From an uncultured Coriobacteriaceae bacterium (GTDB lineage: Bacteria > Actinomycetota > Coriobacteriia > Coriobacteriales > Atopobiaceae), in assembly GCA_902793465.1 (NCBI GenBank), contig CADBDT010000001.1:116466-180465 (forward strand): DNA of 64,000 nt, read 5' to 3'. This document shows, piece after piece, positions 55,530-64,000 of the stretch. The notes beneath the pieces are model-generated. The model saw nothing but the letters and a program-made list of their open reading frames with translations. It was not told where the DNA came from and did not search any database. The translations under genes and the position numbers were made by a program. The first letter of the stretch is position 1. Each line of letters begins with the position of its first letter.

Positions 55530-56948
55530 TTATAGAAGTTCTGAGTCTCTGAAAACGTACAGGCGCTTATGCATCTCATTAGCATCTCGAACTTTGATGA
55601 CGAGATTTGGGCTCTCGCCAAATACTAGGCAGTTATCAGGTACTCTTTCATCGCGTATAAAGGTCCCTGCACTGACCTCAACATTGTCACCAATTACAGT
55701 ATTGCCTACTATTATGCAACCTGCATGAAGCATGACATTCTTTCCTATGATTGGGTATTTACCTCTGTTGCCTCCAACTGTTACATTTTGGCCTACGAAA
55801 AGCCTGTCTGAGTACTTTGCTCTACCAAGTACGGTACCTACGGGATGTTCCATGAAAAAGACGTCGGGTATTTCTACTTCATAATAGATGTCGAAACCAT
55901 GCAGGGTCTTGTTCAGATAGTATATCTTTCCAGCCGTCTCTGAATCGCTGGCTTCGTAAGCCTCTCGAGCGAGGTAACACAAGAATAGTGCGTATTGTCC
56001 AGTATGAAGCGGGTCAATGATACCCTTGTGAAAGTACTTGTTGTTGATGTGTGTGAAACAATAGAGGGCGCGCTGTTTAGCGCGTGCGAAATACGGGCTA
56101 ATATCACATTTCCCGAAAAGCGCCTCAATCTGCTTATTTACCCAAGAGGGGCTAAGTTTACAGCATGTATTTATTGCATTAAAGTTGTTGTTTGCAACTG
56201 CGTATGTAGTAGCTCGATTATGTATCTCGCGAAAACCGCTGTGTGTCTTAAGCAGGCGCTGTGCAAGAAACTCTATATACTCCTCATCTTCAAGAGGGTT
56301 TTCGATTTTGTTCTCAATGGCGACAGCGTCGCAAGTGCCATCAAAAAGACGTTTTCCGCTCTCGAGGAAAGAAGTGGTGTATGCACAAATAGAACCATCG
56401 ATAGCATAGAATGAAGACATCTCACAGCTGCGCGATTTCATTATCGGTAAGTATTTTCCTTCTTCGGTGAATCGTATAATATTGAGGAGAGGATTGCCGC
56501 GAATACTTGTTACTGCGAAGATGACGTCAGCGCTGCTTGTAATGCGTTTCTTTAGAACTCTAATTACATCATCAGCTGATCTTAGTGGTGAGGTACTGTC
56601 AAGGTTTACCACATAGTCAAAGCTATGACCAAGCTCTCCTTCGGCTTGATGCATAGCGTGTCTTAATGCCAGAACTTTTGAGACCTCATCACCCGTCAGC
56701 TCAACTGGTGGCTTGACATTAAAACAATTTATGCCAATGGAGTCCATAATGTTGATACTATTATCGCTGTTTGTGCAGATGGCGATGCTGGCATCAAATT
56801 CAGGCGTCTGTTCCATGGCGAGCTCTATGGCTGCCAGCGTATAGCAAACAATTGGTGCTCCCAAAAACACAGATGCATCATTCCCTTTTATGCTGAGATG
56901 TTCCGAGTTATTTAATAAAGTGAATAGTACTCTCACCATATTTATCAC
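55530..56948 (-). CDS. Degenerate NeuA-like domain fused to a hexapeptide (serine acetyltransferase-like) acyltransferase
   Basis: 472 residues. Residues 1-240 align with LegF of this locus (GAPIVCYTLAAIELAMEQTPEFDASIAICTNSD, VKPPVELTGDEVSKVLALRHAM, VVNLDSTSPLRSADDVIRVLKKR, FAVTSIRGNPLLNII), but the CTP-binding AGSKGI-x-KN is replaced by NNSEHLSIKGND, so activity is doubtful. Residues about 250-470 carry a serine-acetyltransferase-like region with HKGIIDP-HTG, EIPDVFFMEHPVGTVLGRA and a left-handed helix (VTVGGNRGKYPIIGKNVMLHAGCIIVGNTVIGDNVEVSAGTFI). It may O-acetylate the nonulosonic sugar, with the N-domain serving as a binding module. It is convergent with wzx with a 4-bp gap. Confidence 0.8.
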   Translation of the reverse strand: MINMVRVLFTLLNNSEHLSIKGNDASVFLGAPIVCYTLAAIELAMEQTPEFDASIAICTNSDNSINIMDSIGINCFNVKPPVELTGDEVSKVLALRHAMHQAEGELGHSFDYVVNLDSTSPLRSADDVIRVLKKRITSSADVIFAVTSIRGNPLLNIIRFTEEGKYLPIMKSRSCEMSSFYAIDGSICAYTTSFLESGKRLFDGTCDAVAIENKIENPLEDEEYIEFLAQRLLKTHSGFREIHNRATTYAVANNNFNAINTCCKLSPSWVNKQIEALFGKCDISPYFARAKQRALYCFTHINNKYFHKGIIDPLHTGQYALFLCYLAREAYEASDSETAGKIYYLNKTLHGFDIYYEVEIPDVFFMEHPVGTVLGRAKYSDRLFVGQNVTVGGNRGKYPIIGKNVMLHAGCIIVGNTVIGDNVEVSAGTFIRDERVPDNCLVFGESPNLVIKVRDANEMHKRLYVFRDSELL

Positions 56949-57308
56949 TCCTTGTTATTTTTTGTATTATGGGTAGCGTCGAGATAGTTGGTGTAACGGC
57001 TATTTCGCAGGGAGTTCGGCCAGCCACCCGGAAACTTAAATCAATGCCTCATCTTACGCTGCCTTGAACTTGTCCGCAAGCTCAAGGCTCGCATTGATTG
57101 CCCTCTTTGCTATGGTGCTCATCTCAAACTCCCTCTGCTGCAGGAATTGTTCTTTGTGAGTCGCTTGGCTTCCTGATTGTTCCGAGCTATATCGGCGCCT
57201 GTTCCAGAGCGTCGGTCCAGCGTTTCCATGTATTCGATAAAGCAAAAGTCGACACTTGGGGACTGCGGTGGAGAGCTTGGACCAAAACGGGACAGGGAGG
57301 AAGCCGCA
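56949..57308. other. Gap without a convincing gene at the operon boundary
   Basis: Base composition rises and frames are short. A minus-strand stretch (57054-57119, MSTIAKRAINASLELADKFKAA) could be the tail of a lost gene. It leads into the transposase and recombinase remnants. Confidence 0.35.
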
Positions 57309-57491
57309 TGTTCAGCACGGGGCAGAGAAGGATCGCGATAGAGACCTTCATCAGACTCGACCATAACTACGCTGACACGATAGCAGAGCTTGGCTATCCC
57401 CATCGGCAGACGCTGAGAAACTGGTGGTACGAGTACAGGGAGACTGGCGAGGTACCTTTGGCGAAACACGTACGAGAGCCGAAGTACCTTG
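57309..57491 (+). pseudogene. IS3-family (IS150-like) transposase N-terminal helix-turn-helix remnant
   Basis: From the ATG at 57309 the frame encodes about 60 residues: STGQRRIAIETFIRLDHNYADTIAELGYPHRQTLRNWWYEYRETGEVP, which matches the helix-turn-helix start of IS150-type transposases. It then runs into unrelated sequence in the same frame. AGGGAGG lies upstream. No catalytic DDE domain follows, so it is a fragment. Confidence 0.7.
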
Positions 57492-58218
57492 GAGCGCATC
57501 GGCGTAGACGACTCGGACGACTCCACGCCTTCCAGTGTGGCGTCCTTCATGGCAGACATCGCGGCCCGCTGGCCCAACACCTCCACCTACCACCTCGCGA
57601 GCAACTTCCGTCCCTTCCTGCGATTCCTAGGAAGGGACGACCTGCTCGAGGCGCTCGCGCTCGCTAGGTCGCGCCGGGAGCACCGCATCGTCGAGACGCT
57701 CACCGACGGCCAGGCCGACGACGTGGCTAGCGCGTGCGTGGACGGCGCCGTCGCGCCGATGGACGCCGCAATCACGCTGCTGGCGCTCACCATTGGCATG
57801 CGTGCGTGCGACATAATTGCCCTGCGCGTCTCCGACCTCGACTTCCGCGCCCGCTCCATGTCGTTTGTGCAGCGCAAGATGGGCAACCCGGTCACGGTGC
57901 CGATGTGCTGGTTCGGCTGCTGCAGGTCAAGGTCCTGGGCGACGCGTTCCCCTCCGAGGACGTGATGGGGCTCATCCGCGGGCTCAACGTCTGCCAGGCG
58001 TCGGAGAGAGGAGGTACGTCAACGTCTCGCGGCGCACGCCGATCGTCGAGGAGCTGTCCCGTCGCACGGGACTTCCGCTCCTGCACTTCAACCTCACCAG
58101 GGGCGAGGTCAAGTCGATCGCAGGCTGCACGCTGGCAATGTTGCAGGGGAAAAAGAAAGAGGCCCACACCAGCGCAAAGGCGGCAAGGGAACCTCATAGC
58201 ACCATAAATGGAGGCTAA
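57489..58218 (+). pseudogene. Degenerate tyrosine recombinase (integrase) remnant with frameshift
   Basis: The frame from 57489 encodes a core-binding domain-like region (VASFMADIAARWPNTSTYHLASNFRPFLRFLGRDDLLEAL) and the start of a catalytic domain (LLALTIGMRACDIIALRVSDLDFRARSMSFVQRKMGNPVTVPM), with the first catalytic Arg in GMRACD. After about 57905 the frame is broken. A later segment in another frame (RRYVNVSRRTPIVEELSRR, 58005 onward) is not integrase-like and may come from another gene. The H-x-x-R and Tyr part is absent, so the gene is not functional. Confidence 0.7.
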
Positions 58219-58445
58219 ATACCAAAGTCAGGTATGTTACCTCAATTACATTGCTTGAGTTGGTCTGTTGTATGGAGTGCAAGGAGAGGGCATCTGGTCC
58301 AAGTTTTTCGCTGCGGTTTCAATGGGTTGATTCAACACTAAGCCAACAGTATAATCATTAGCAATGAGGGTTAACGTTGACGGATTTCAGAGCAAATCAT
58401 TTGCATTTGGATTTATATTATTGTGCACTAGAGGGCTTTCGTGAA

Positions 58446-59975
58446 ATGATTAACACTCAGTTTTTAATAAAGAACAGACAGATACTTAGAGACGTACTAG
58501 CGCTTACTATCATATACATATTAGCCCATTGGATGATGCTGGTGTTAACGGGTACGTTTCATGATGACTGGCTCTCCCTTTTCCACGATGTTCAAACGAA
58601 AGATATCGAAGGAATCGAGTCGGGACGTCCGTATTATTCTGCAATTATCGAATTGGTATGGAACTTGCCAGGGTACGGATACCGTGTGCTTTGCTTCATA
58701 ACTTACTACGTTAGCTATTTGTTCCTGTACTTTACAGTTCGAGAAACTGACCGTTCAGATTTATATGCGCCACTAGTAATCACACTTCTGGTGATTACCT
58801 TACCTATAAATGATGCTAGAGTAATACTGGCCAACTATCCATACGCGCTGGGCTACTCCTTTTTTTGGGTCGGATGTTACGTGCTTTTCAAAGACAATTG
58901 TAACGTGCTACATTCCCCTCCTCGGCGGTGTGCGGCTGACCTATTATTCTTCTGTTCTTTTACACTCAACTCCAATCTAGTGATGTATGGGGCAGTGTTG
59001 TTGCTATTTCTTAAAAAAGCAGGCATGCGGTCACTGTTTTATTATTTTGAGCTGCTGCTTTTGCCTCTTATATTCTATTTTGGAAATCGGATCCTCTATC
59101 CCGTTTATGGGGCATATGAAAACTACAATGCTGTAACCGTCGACGGACTTATGAGGACCATATGGCTCCTACCCTCATCGGTAATGGGCACCATTCAAAA
59201 CATCTTGAACTCTATCCGTTTTGCGCCTTGGTTGCTCCCTATCGCCATTTTGAGTATTGCGGTCGGCTTTGTGACTTCACGCTTCTGGTGCATTATAGAT
59301 AAAAATATTAATGTACAATACGTTGCATTTGGATTAGTCGTATTTCTGTTGGGCATGTTCCCATACTCGTTAGTAAGAAACGGGGCTCCCGTTGACGTGG
59401 TGGGAATTGCGGGACGTGATTCGATACAGATTGGCGTAGGTATTGCCATTATTCTTTACTATCTTCCTAAGAAGGATCTCGTTCCATACTGCGTCTCCCT
59501 GGTAGCGTGCATGGGAATCTGGTCGTTCAATGTCCACTATTTAGACTATCAGGCAGAATGGTATCGGCAAATCGCGCTTCAGCAGCATATTTGCTCAGAT
59601 TCTGATCTTAACCTTGCGGGCGGTAACTATGTAGTAAATCTCAGTCCAAAGTCAAAAGTTGGCGATACCCGTTTTTACACGCTCTCTGGCCTGTATGCAT
59701 CTGCAACACAGAAAAAGGATGTCATGCTTTTGAACGGTCAGTCCGATGTATCAATACTGAAGAACCATGACATGCTCGAATCAATCAAGTCGCATTATCC
59801 TATGTATTCCTCGTATGACACAAACGACACCCAGATTCGGGGTGTCATAAGCTTTGATTGCGTAATTGGATATCGCGACGTGCTTCGATACAAAGTTCTA
59901 GAGTTGCGTAATGATGGTACTCTGGAATCTACGCTAAGTACGGTCGGAACTTATTCGTATACAAATGGCTGGTAA
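58446..59975 (+). CDS. Polytopic membrane glycosyltransferase-like protein (GtrII-like)
   Basis: 509 residues from the ATG at 58446; a TTG at 58377 with GAGGG upstream would add 23 residues. About eleven membrane segments. An acidic pair in the first extracytoplasmic loop (LTGTFHDDWLSLFHDVQ) and LPINDARVILANYPYALGYSFFWVGCYVLF resemble GtrII/GT-C type enzymes that use polyprenyl-phosphate sugars outside the membrane. A soluble extracytoplasmic tail of about 130 residues follows. Function inferred from topology and the DPM1-like gene nearby. Confidence 0.7.
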   Translation: MINTQFLIKNRQILRDVLALTIIYILAHWMMLVLTGTFHDDWLSLFHDVQTKDIEGIESGRPYYSAIIELVWNLPGYGYRVLCFITYYVSYLFLYFTVRETDRSDLYAPLVITLLVITLPINDARVILANYPYALGYSFFWVGCYVLFKDNCNVLHSPPRRCAADLLFFCSFTLNSNLVMYGAVLLLFLKKAGMRSLFYYFELLLLPLIFYFGNRILYPVYGAYENYNAVTVDGLMRTIWLLPSSVMGTIQNILNSIRFAPWLLPIAILSIAVGFVTSRFWCIIDKNINVQYVAFGLVVFLLGMFPYSLVRNGAPVDVVGIAGRDSIQIGVGIAIILYYLPKKDLVPYCVSLVACMGIWSFNVHYLDYQAEWYRQIALQQHICSDSDLNLAGGNYVVNLSPKSKVGDTRFYTLSGLYASATQKKDVMLLNGQSDVSILKNHDMLESIKSHYPMYSSYDTNDTQIRGVISFDCVIGYRDVLRYKVLELRNDGTLESTLSTVGTYSYTNGW

Positions 59976-60205
59976 AAAGATGGTAGCTGTGTTCTACTTG
60001 TATTTATCAGTACAAACGCAAGGCACATATTGAATCAGTGACGATGGGCGACATCTAAACTACTGTAAGCTTGATATAAAGGTTGAAATTCAAACGCTTT
60101 TTGCCTTTCCATTAGTCGATCGTGTCGACTTTCTGAGGCTGCCACAACAATATATCCAACAAATTGAGATATTTTGTAAGATGTATCGATTGAAGGGATG
60201 GTTAA

Positions 60206-61711
60206 ATGAAAGGGTCGGTAGCCTTCAAAAAAGCCCAGGGTCATGCTTTGGACACGTTGATAATTACCATAGAATCGTTCGTAATTGCTATGCAGCTCAC
60301 CAACACTCCATGGCGATTCCATTGGATAGGTGCCGATTCTTCTGTATTTCGATATGTGGCATTGGTGATGGATCAAGGTGGGATGCCTTATCTCACGACC
60401 TTCGATCATAAAGGGCCATTGGTTTATCTAATCAACCTCCTTGGTATGCACATAGCTAAATTACGAGGAATATGGGTACTTGAATATGTTTTTCTTTTTA
60501 TAACCCTTGGATTCTTGTATGGTCTTGCAAGGTTATTTGTGAACAGATATTTGGCACATATAGCGTGCGCTGTTTCCTCACTAGTTATAGTTCTCAATTT
60601 AGAAGGGGGGAACTTCACTGAGGAATGGGCCTTGCCGTTTATAGCTTGCGCAAGCTATGTTTTATTTAAATATATAGTAAAAGGGAAGATGACGATTCCC
60701 GAAATGGCTGGGACAGGCATCTCACTTGGTGCGGTGCTTATGCTCCGCGTCAACATGATTGCTGTATGGATTGTTGGTTTAATAGTATTAATTATTCTGG
60801 GTTATAAAAGAAATGAACTCAAACAACAGGTGCTAGCGCTGCTATTCATGCTATTTTGCGCATTGCTGACAATTACCCCATTTATCATCTGGCTATATAT
60901 GAATGGAGCAGCTAAAGAGTTCATTCATGATTATATCGTGTTTAACTACATGTATGTAGACGACGCGGAACTATCTACGTTTAAAAAAATAATGGATATT
61001 TTGAGTTCTCTGCTGTTCTTTCTTAATAATCCAGTCGTTATTCTTGCTTTTGTTGCTGGCATTACTTCACATGGTAAAAACCGGGGTGTAGCTTTAACGT
61101 CTGTTGCATACCTGATAGTCACCTTATTGACAATGTCTATATCTGGCAATCGGTTCCCTCATTATGGAATGATATTGGCACCACCTATCTGCGCCACTAT
61201 TGCTATAGCTCTATATCAAATTATGAGCCCGTCTGATTATAAATTGTATAGCGAGGCAGCACTTTCATATATCGCAATCGTAGCCGTAATTGTGAGCTTT
61301 GTAATCCCGAACTGGATCTCTCTTACGCAAGCGGCACTATCACAGTATAGCGATAAACCAATACGATATACAATCGACGGAGACGCCGGCGAAGCAATCG
61401 CGTTGGTTACGCGTCATACGAAGCCGGACGATAAGATAACAGTGTATGGAAATAGAGACGTTGTATATCTCGCAAGTAGTAGAATGTCCGTATCAAAATA
61501 CTCTTATCAATCTCCTATTGCGCAAAAGGACCCTCGGATCGAGAGCGAATACTTTGCTGATCTTGATAATCAGCCACCGGCAGCTGTTGTAATAGCAGAT
61601 AACGCGGAAAATATTGAGCGCATGATGGAATTTCTTAAGGTGAATGAATATGAGCAAGTGGGAAAAACCACAAAAGGCTGGACAATATGGATACCATCAG
61701 ACAGTAAATGA
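60206..61711 (+). CDS. GT39/ArnT-like polytopic glycosyltransferase
   Basis: 501 residues. After an N-terminal membrane segment, the first loop has WIGADSSVFRYVALVMDQGGMPYLTTFDHKGPLVYLINLLGM, the D-S-x-F-x-Y-x-A and DHKGP motif of GT-C enzymes of the PMT_2 type. About ten further segments and a C-terminal soluble domain (IALVTRHTKPDDKITVYGNRDVVYLASSRM) follow. It likely adds a sugar from a polyprenyl-phosphate donor to a glycan or protein outside the cell, working with the GT2 enzyme at 61981. ATG at 60206 follows GAAGGGATGG. Confidence 0.82.
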   Translation: MKGSVAFKKAQGHALDTLIITIESFVIAMQLTNTPWRFHWIGADSSVFRYVALVMDQGGMPYLTTFDHKGPLVYLINLLGMHIAKLRGIWVLEYVFLFITLGFLYGLARLFVNRYLAHIACAVSSLVIVLNLEGGNFTEEWALPFIACASYVLFKYIVKGKMTIPEMAGTGISLGAVLMLRVNMIAVWIVGLIVLIILGYKRNELKQQVLALLFMLFCALLTITPFIIWLYMNGAAKEFIHDYIVFNYMYVDDAELSTFKKIMDILSSLLFFLNNPVVILAFVAGITSHGKNRGVALTSVAYLIVTLLTMSISGNRFPHYGMILAPPICATIAIALYQIMSPSDYKLYSEAALSYIAIVAVIVSFVIPNWISLTQAALSQYSDKPIRYTIDGDAGEAIALVTRHTKPDDKITVYGNRDVVYLASSRMSVSKYSYQSPIAQKDPRIESEYFADLDNQPPAAVVIADNAENIERMMEFLKVNEYEQVGKTTKGWTIWIPSDSK

Positions 61712-61980
61712 TATCTACTTCTATAGGGAATTCGTTTTGAGATATTGTTAGATTTAAGTCCAGGCGTTTGTTAACTTGTTGTTGTCATGTGCAATCACAT
61801 GACAAAAGAATATATGAGTTTTTGAAAGCGTATAAATGCAACAGGAGCTTTACTACGCTGAATGCATGTCAATGTAGGCAAAGCAGACTGTATAGTTTTG
61901 CAGGCTTAAGCATAAGTATGGTGACGCTATTTCTGTCCGCATGAGATGAGTTGCTACCATGCAGATGGAAAGGTTAGTAA
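61712..61980. other. A/T-rich gap of about 270 bp
   Basis: No gene-like frame. AGGTTAGTAA before the next ATG contains a weak ribosome site. No clear terminator hairpin is seen after the preceding gene. Confidence 0.4.
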
Positions 61981-62694
61981 ATGAGCGACGTGCTTTATAT
62001 CGTAATACCTGCCTACAACGAGGCGGAGAATATCGAGAGGACCGTTGACCAATGGTACCCCGTAGTGGAGGCGCATCTTGGTAAGGGGCAATCTAGGCTT
62101 GTGATCGTTAACGATGGGAGCACGGACGACACGTGGGAGCGGCTGCAAGCACTTGCTTCAAGCCGGCCGCTCATGGAGCCGCTCACAAAGCCCAATGCTG
62201 GCCATGGGCCTACGCTCATCTTTGGATACAAGCATGCGATTGACGCCGGGGCCGACTGGGTGTTTCAGACCGACTCGGACGGGCAGACCGACCCAGCTGA
62301 GTTCGGGCAGATGTGGGATGCCCGCGAGTCATACGAGGCACAGTTTGGGAATCGCACGGAACGAGGTGATGGCAAAGACCGCGCGTTTGTCGAGCGCACG
62401 CTTTGCAGAATCTTAAGGCATTACTTTGGAGTGAGGATGCCGGACGCAAACGCGCCTTTCCGACTTATGTCGGCAGAATTCCTGTGTGACTACCTTCCCA
62501 AGCTCCCTGAGGACTACAACCTTCCCAATGCCATGCTCTCGACGTATGGCGTGTACTACGGTCGCAGGGTTCGGTTTGTGCCGGTTACGTTTAAGCCTAG
62601 GCAGGCGGGCAAGAACACGATAAACGTTAAGCGAATCGTAGGTATTGGCTGGAAGGCGCTCTCCGATTTTAGGACGCTGGCGAAGAATCTATAG
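61981..62694 (+). CDS. DPM1-like family 2 glycosyltransferase (polyprenyl-phosphate sugar synthase)
   Basis: 237 residues. YIVIPAYNEAENIERTVDQWYPVVEAHLGKGQSRLVIVNDGSTDDTWERL, NAGHGPTLIFGYKHAIDAGADWVFQTDSDGQTDPAEFGQMW (DxDGQ) and ANAPFRLMSAEFL define a dolichyl-phosphate-mannose-synthase-like GT2 without C-terminal membrane segments. It would make polyprenyl-phosphate-linked sugar, the donor needed by the GT-C enzymes upstream. GC and codon use are higher than in the two GT-C genes. Confidence 0.88.
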   Translation: MSDVLYIVIPAYNEAENIERTVDQWYPVVEAHLGKGQSRLVIVNDGSTDDTWERLQALASSRPLMEPLTKPNAGHGPTLIFGYKHAIDAGADWVFQTDSDGQTDPAEFGQMWDARESYEAQFGNRTERGDGKDRAFVERTLCRILRHYFGVRMPDANAPFRLMSAEFLCDYLPKLPEDYNLPNAMLSTYGVYYGRRVRFVPVTFKPRQAGKNTINVKRIVGIGWKALSDFRTLAKNL

Positions 62695-62874
62695 CATGCG
62701 TTTTTTTGTAAGAGCCAAAAATAACGCATCTTCAAAGTAACGCCGCCTCAGCCACGATGTGACCGTCAGGATCGATGGCGATTGTGGGAGGAGTTGGTGT
62801 CCCTAGCCAACAGGCTACAACCGAATATGGCATGGGTGCGCATGCGAGTCCGCGAGATCCGCGTGGTGGGACGG

Positions 62875-62910
62875 TCGGAGCTTTCCCAATGACGCCTGGG
62901 AAAGCTCCGA
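62875..62910. terminator. Perfect 14-bp hairpin between convergent genes
   Basis: TCGGAGCTTTCCCA pairs perfectly with TGGGAAAGCTCCGA over an 8-nt loop, in the gap between the GT2 gene and the minus-strand gene at 62940. There is no U-tract. Confidence 0.5.
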
Positions 62911-62939
62911 GAGGTTTATCGGTCATTAACGGTAAAGCT

Positions 62940-63290
62940 CTAGGAGTTCCCCAAGATGGCCTCTAGGACGCCCTCGTCCACAATCGGCTCGTCGAGCAGC
63001 GCGTCTGCCTCGTTGGGCTTGCCTTTGGGCAGCCTGCAGCCGTCGGGAACCTCGTCGGAGAACGGGAGGTAGCGGTCGATCGGCCCCGGCTCGGAGAGCC
63101 TGGCGCCGTTGGGCACCTTCGCCCACACCCCTCGCTGTGGGGCATTCTTTTGAGGCTCTGGCCTGCCGCGCAACGTCTTCCAGCAGGCGATGAGCAGCCG
63201 CGACATCCAAGAGATGCCATACGCTTGTGACAGTCGCTTGCTTAACAGCACTCCTTGCGTTAAGGCTCTTTTTTTCATCTTGGCTGCCAT
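62940..63290 (-). CDS. Small hypothetical protein (116 aa)
   Basis: MAAKMKKRALTQGVLLSKRLSQAYGISWMSRLLIACW, then VWAKVPNGARLSEPGPIDRYLPFSDEVPDGCRLPKGKPNEADALLDEPIVDEGVLEAILGNS. Codon use is strongly GC3-rich in this frame, which supports coding. It has a basic N-terminus and an acidic C-terminus, and no recognised domain. It may be the remaining part of a longer protein. It is divergent from the GT2 gene at 63364. Confidence 0.45.
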   Translation of the reverse strand: MAAKMKKRALTQGVLLSKRLSQAYGISWMSRLLIACWKTLRGRPEPQKNAPQRGVWAKVPNGARLSEPGPIDRYLPFSDEVPDGCRLPKGKPNEADALLDEPIVDEGVLEAILGNS

Positions 63291-63363
63291 CCGGGGGATG
63301 CTTGGTACGTTCCATTCCGCAACGCTATAATGCTGTCGCTAACTACGACCTGCAGGGGGCCCT

Positions 63364-63924
63364 GTGCCGACCGTTTCCATCATCGTTCCAGTATACAACG
63401 TGGCGCCCTATGTGGACGCGTGCCTTAAGAGCATCGCTGGCCAGGTGTTCCGGGACTTCGAAGTCATCGTTGTGGATGATGGCTCCACCGATGGGAGCGG
63501 GCATATCTGCGATGCGTGGGCGGCGCGTGATTCGCGCTTTATTGTGGTCCACCAACAGAACTGCGGACTCAGCGCGGCGCGAAACGTGGGGCTCGACATG
63601 GCGAAGGGGGAGTACGTGCAGTTCGTGGACTCCGACGATCGCGTGGGCCCGCGCTACACCGACGCCTTGGTCCGCTACGCGAGGGAGACCGGCTGCGGGT
63701 GTGTGATATGCGGCCATTTGTGCGAGCGAGAGAGCGTGCGGTACACGACGACGCCGAGTCCAGAACTCGTCTTGATGAGCGCACGTGACTGCGTGCGTTC
63801 GGTCCTGGAAGCGCGGTCGGAGGCTCGTTATCGTGTGGCTTGCGGTGTGTGGGTTCACATGTTCCGGCGCTCGGTCTTTGACGAGGGAGGGGTCCGCTTT
63901 CTGAATTTCCCCCGGTTTCGTTGA
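63364..63924 (+). pseudogene. Family 2 glycosyltransferase truncated by an IS element
   Basis: 186 residues from a GTG at 63364: VSIIVPVYNVAPYVDACLKSIAGQVFRDFEVIVVDDGSTDGSGHICDAW, QQNCGLSAARNVGLDMAKGEYVQFVDSDDRVGPRYTDAL (DxDD). This is the complete nucleotide-sugar-binding half of a GT2. It ends with LNFPRFR and then a TGA that is the first three bases of the inserted IS end (TGACAGGTGG at 63922). Full-length relatives have 300 or more residues, so the gene is interrupted. Confidence 0.8.
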
Positions 63925-63934
63925 CAGGTGGAAA

Positions 63935-64000
63935 TCAGGCGGCGAGCGGTTGGTTGGCGAACGTCTCCTCGTACTCGCACGGGCTCATGTAGCCCAGCGC
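63935..64000 (-). mobile_element. IS3-family transposase C-terminus, element runs off the window
   Basis: Minus-strand translation gives ALGYMSPCEYEETFANQPLAA and a stop, the usual end of IS150/IS3-group OrfB (LGYxSPxEYE). A probable terminal repeat TGACAGGTGGAAAT begins at 63922. The fragment at 57309 has the N-terminus of a related transposase. Confidence 0.85.

Overview
The window looks like a chromosomal accessory region of a high-GC Gram-positive bacterium of the class Coriobacteriia (Olsenella/Atopobium/Collinsella-like). This is an inference. It rests on GC-rich codon use in the first 28 kb, the mix of families (DUF6483-like, OYE/Fe-S flavin oxidoreductase, Nif11/LanM RiPP genes) and many structured intergenic repeats. 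No 16S gene or other phylogenetic marker is present, so the genus is not fixed.

Region 1 (1-10.7 kb) is a RiPP, defence and repeat island, mostly on the minus strand. It holds a HipA-like kinase cut by the window edge, a very small Nif11-type precursor (992-1162) and an unrecognised 332-aa protein. It then holds an AbiE toxin/antitoxin pair whose toxin has an in-frame amber codon near its normal start, a LanM lanthipeptide synthetase with its Nif11-leader precursor, a TMEM43-like membrane protein and an N-terminally truncated Fic protein. Three tandem arrays with an exact 73-bp period and several large inverted repeats fill the gaps.

Region 2 (10.8-20.2 kb) is metabolic and regulatory: two related ArsR-type regulators, a radical SAM protein, an OYE-type Fe-S flavoenzyme, an aldo/keto reductase, a LysR regulator, an initiator tRNA, a DUF6483-like protein, an AAA/DUF4143 ATPase and an XRE-type regulator.

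Region 3 (20.5-29.7 kb) is a GC-rich exopolysaccharide block: a long polyprenyl-phosphate sugar transferase, three glycosyltransferases, a RelBE-type pair, a Stealth-family sugar-phosphate transferase and a Wzz-like chain-length protein. Roughly 110-bp hairpin repeats separate the genes, and one lies in frame inside a glycosyltransferase.

Region 4 (29.9-57 kb) is a lower-GC, almost entirely plus-strand glycan operon. It carries an O-antigen-ligase-like protein, a PglF/PglE/PglC-like set for a diamino-sugar-primed lipid carrier, GNAT and FemAB-like transferases, a LicD/TarI/SDR/AraD cassette, a polysialyltransferase-fold glycosyltransferase and a Wzy polymerase. It ends with what looks like a full set for CMP-legionaminic acid (LegB, LegC, LegX, LegH/NeuD, LegI, LegG, two Gfo/Idh oxidoreductases, LegF) and a Wzx flippase. 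The simplest reading is a Wzx/Wzy-made surface glycan containing a legionaminic-type nonulosonic acid and probably a CDP-pentitol/pentulose-derived phosphate. A convergent gene fuses a degenerate cytidylyltransferase to a hexapeptide acyltransferase.

Region 5 (57-64 kb) is a decaying edge with remnants of an IS3-type transposase and a tyrosine recombinase, two polytopic glycosyltransferases, a DPM1-like GT2, and a GT2 gene cut by an IS3-family element that runs off the window.
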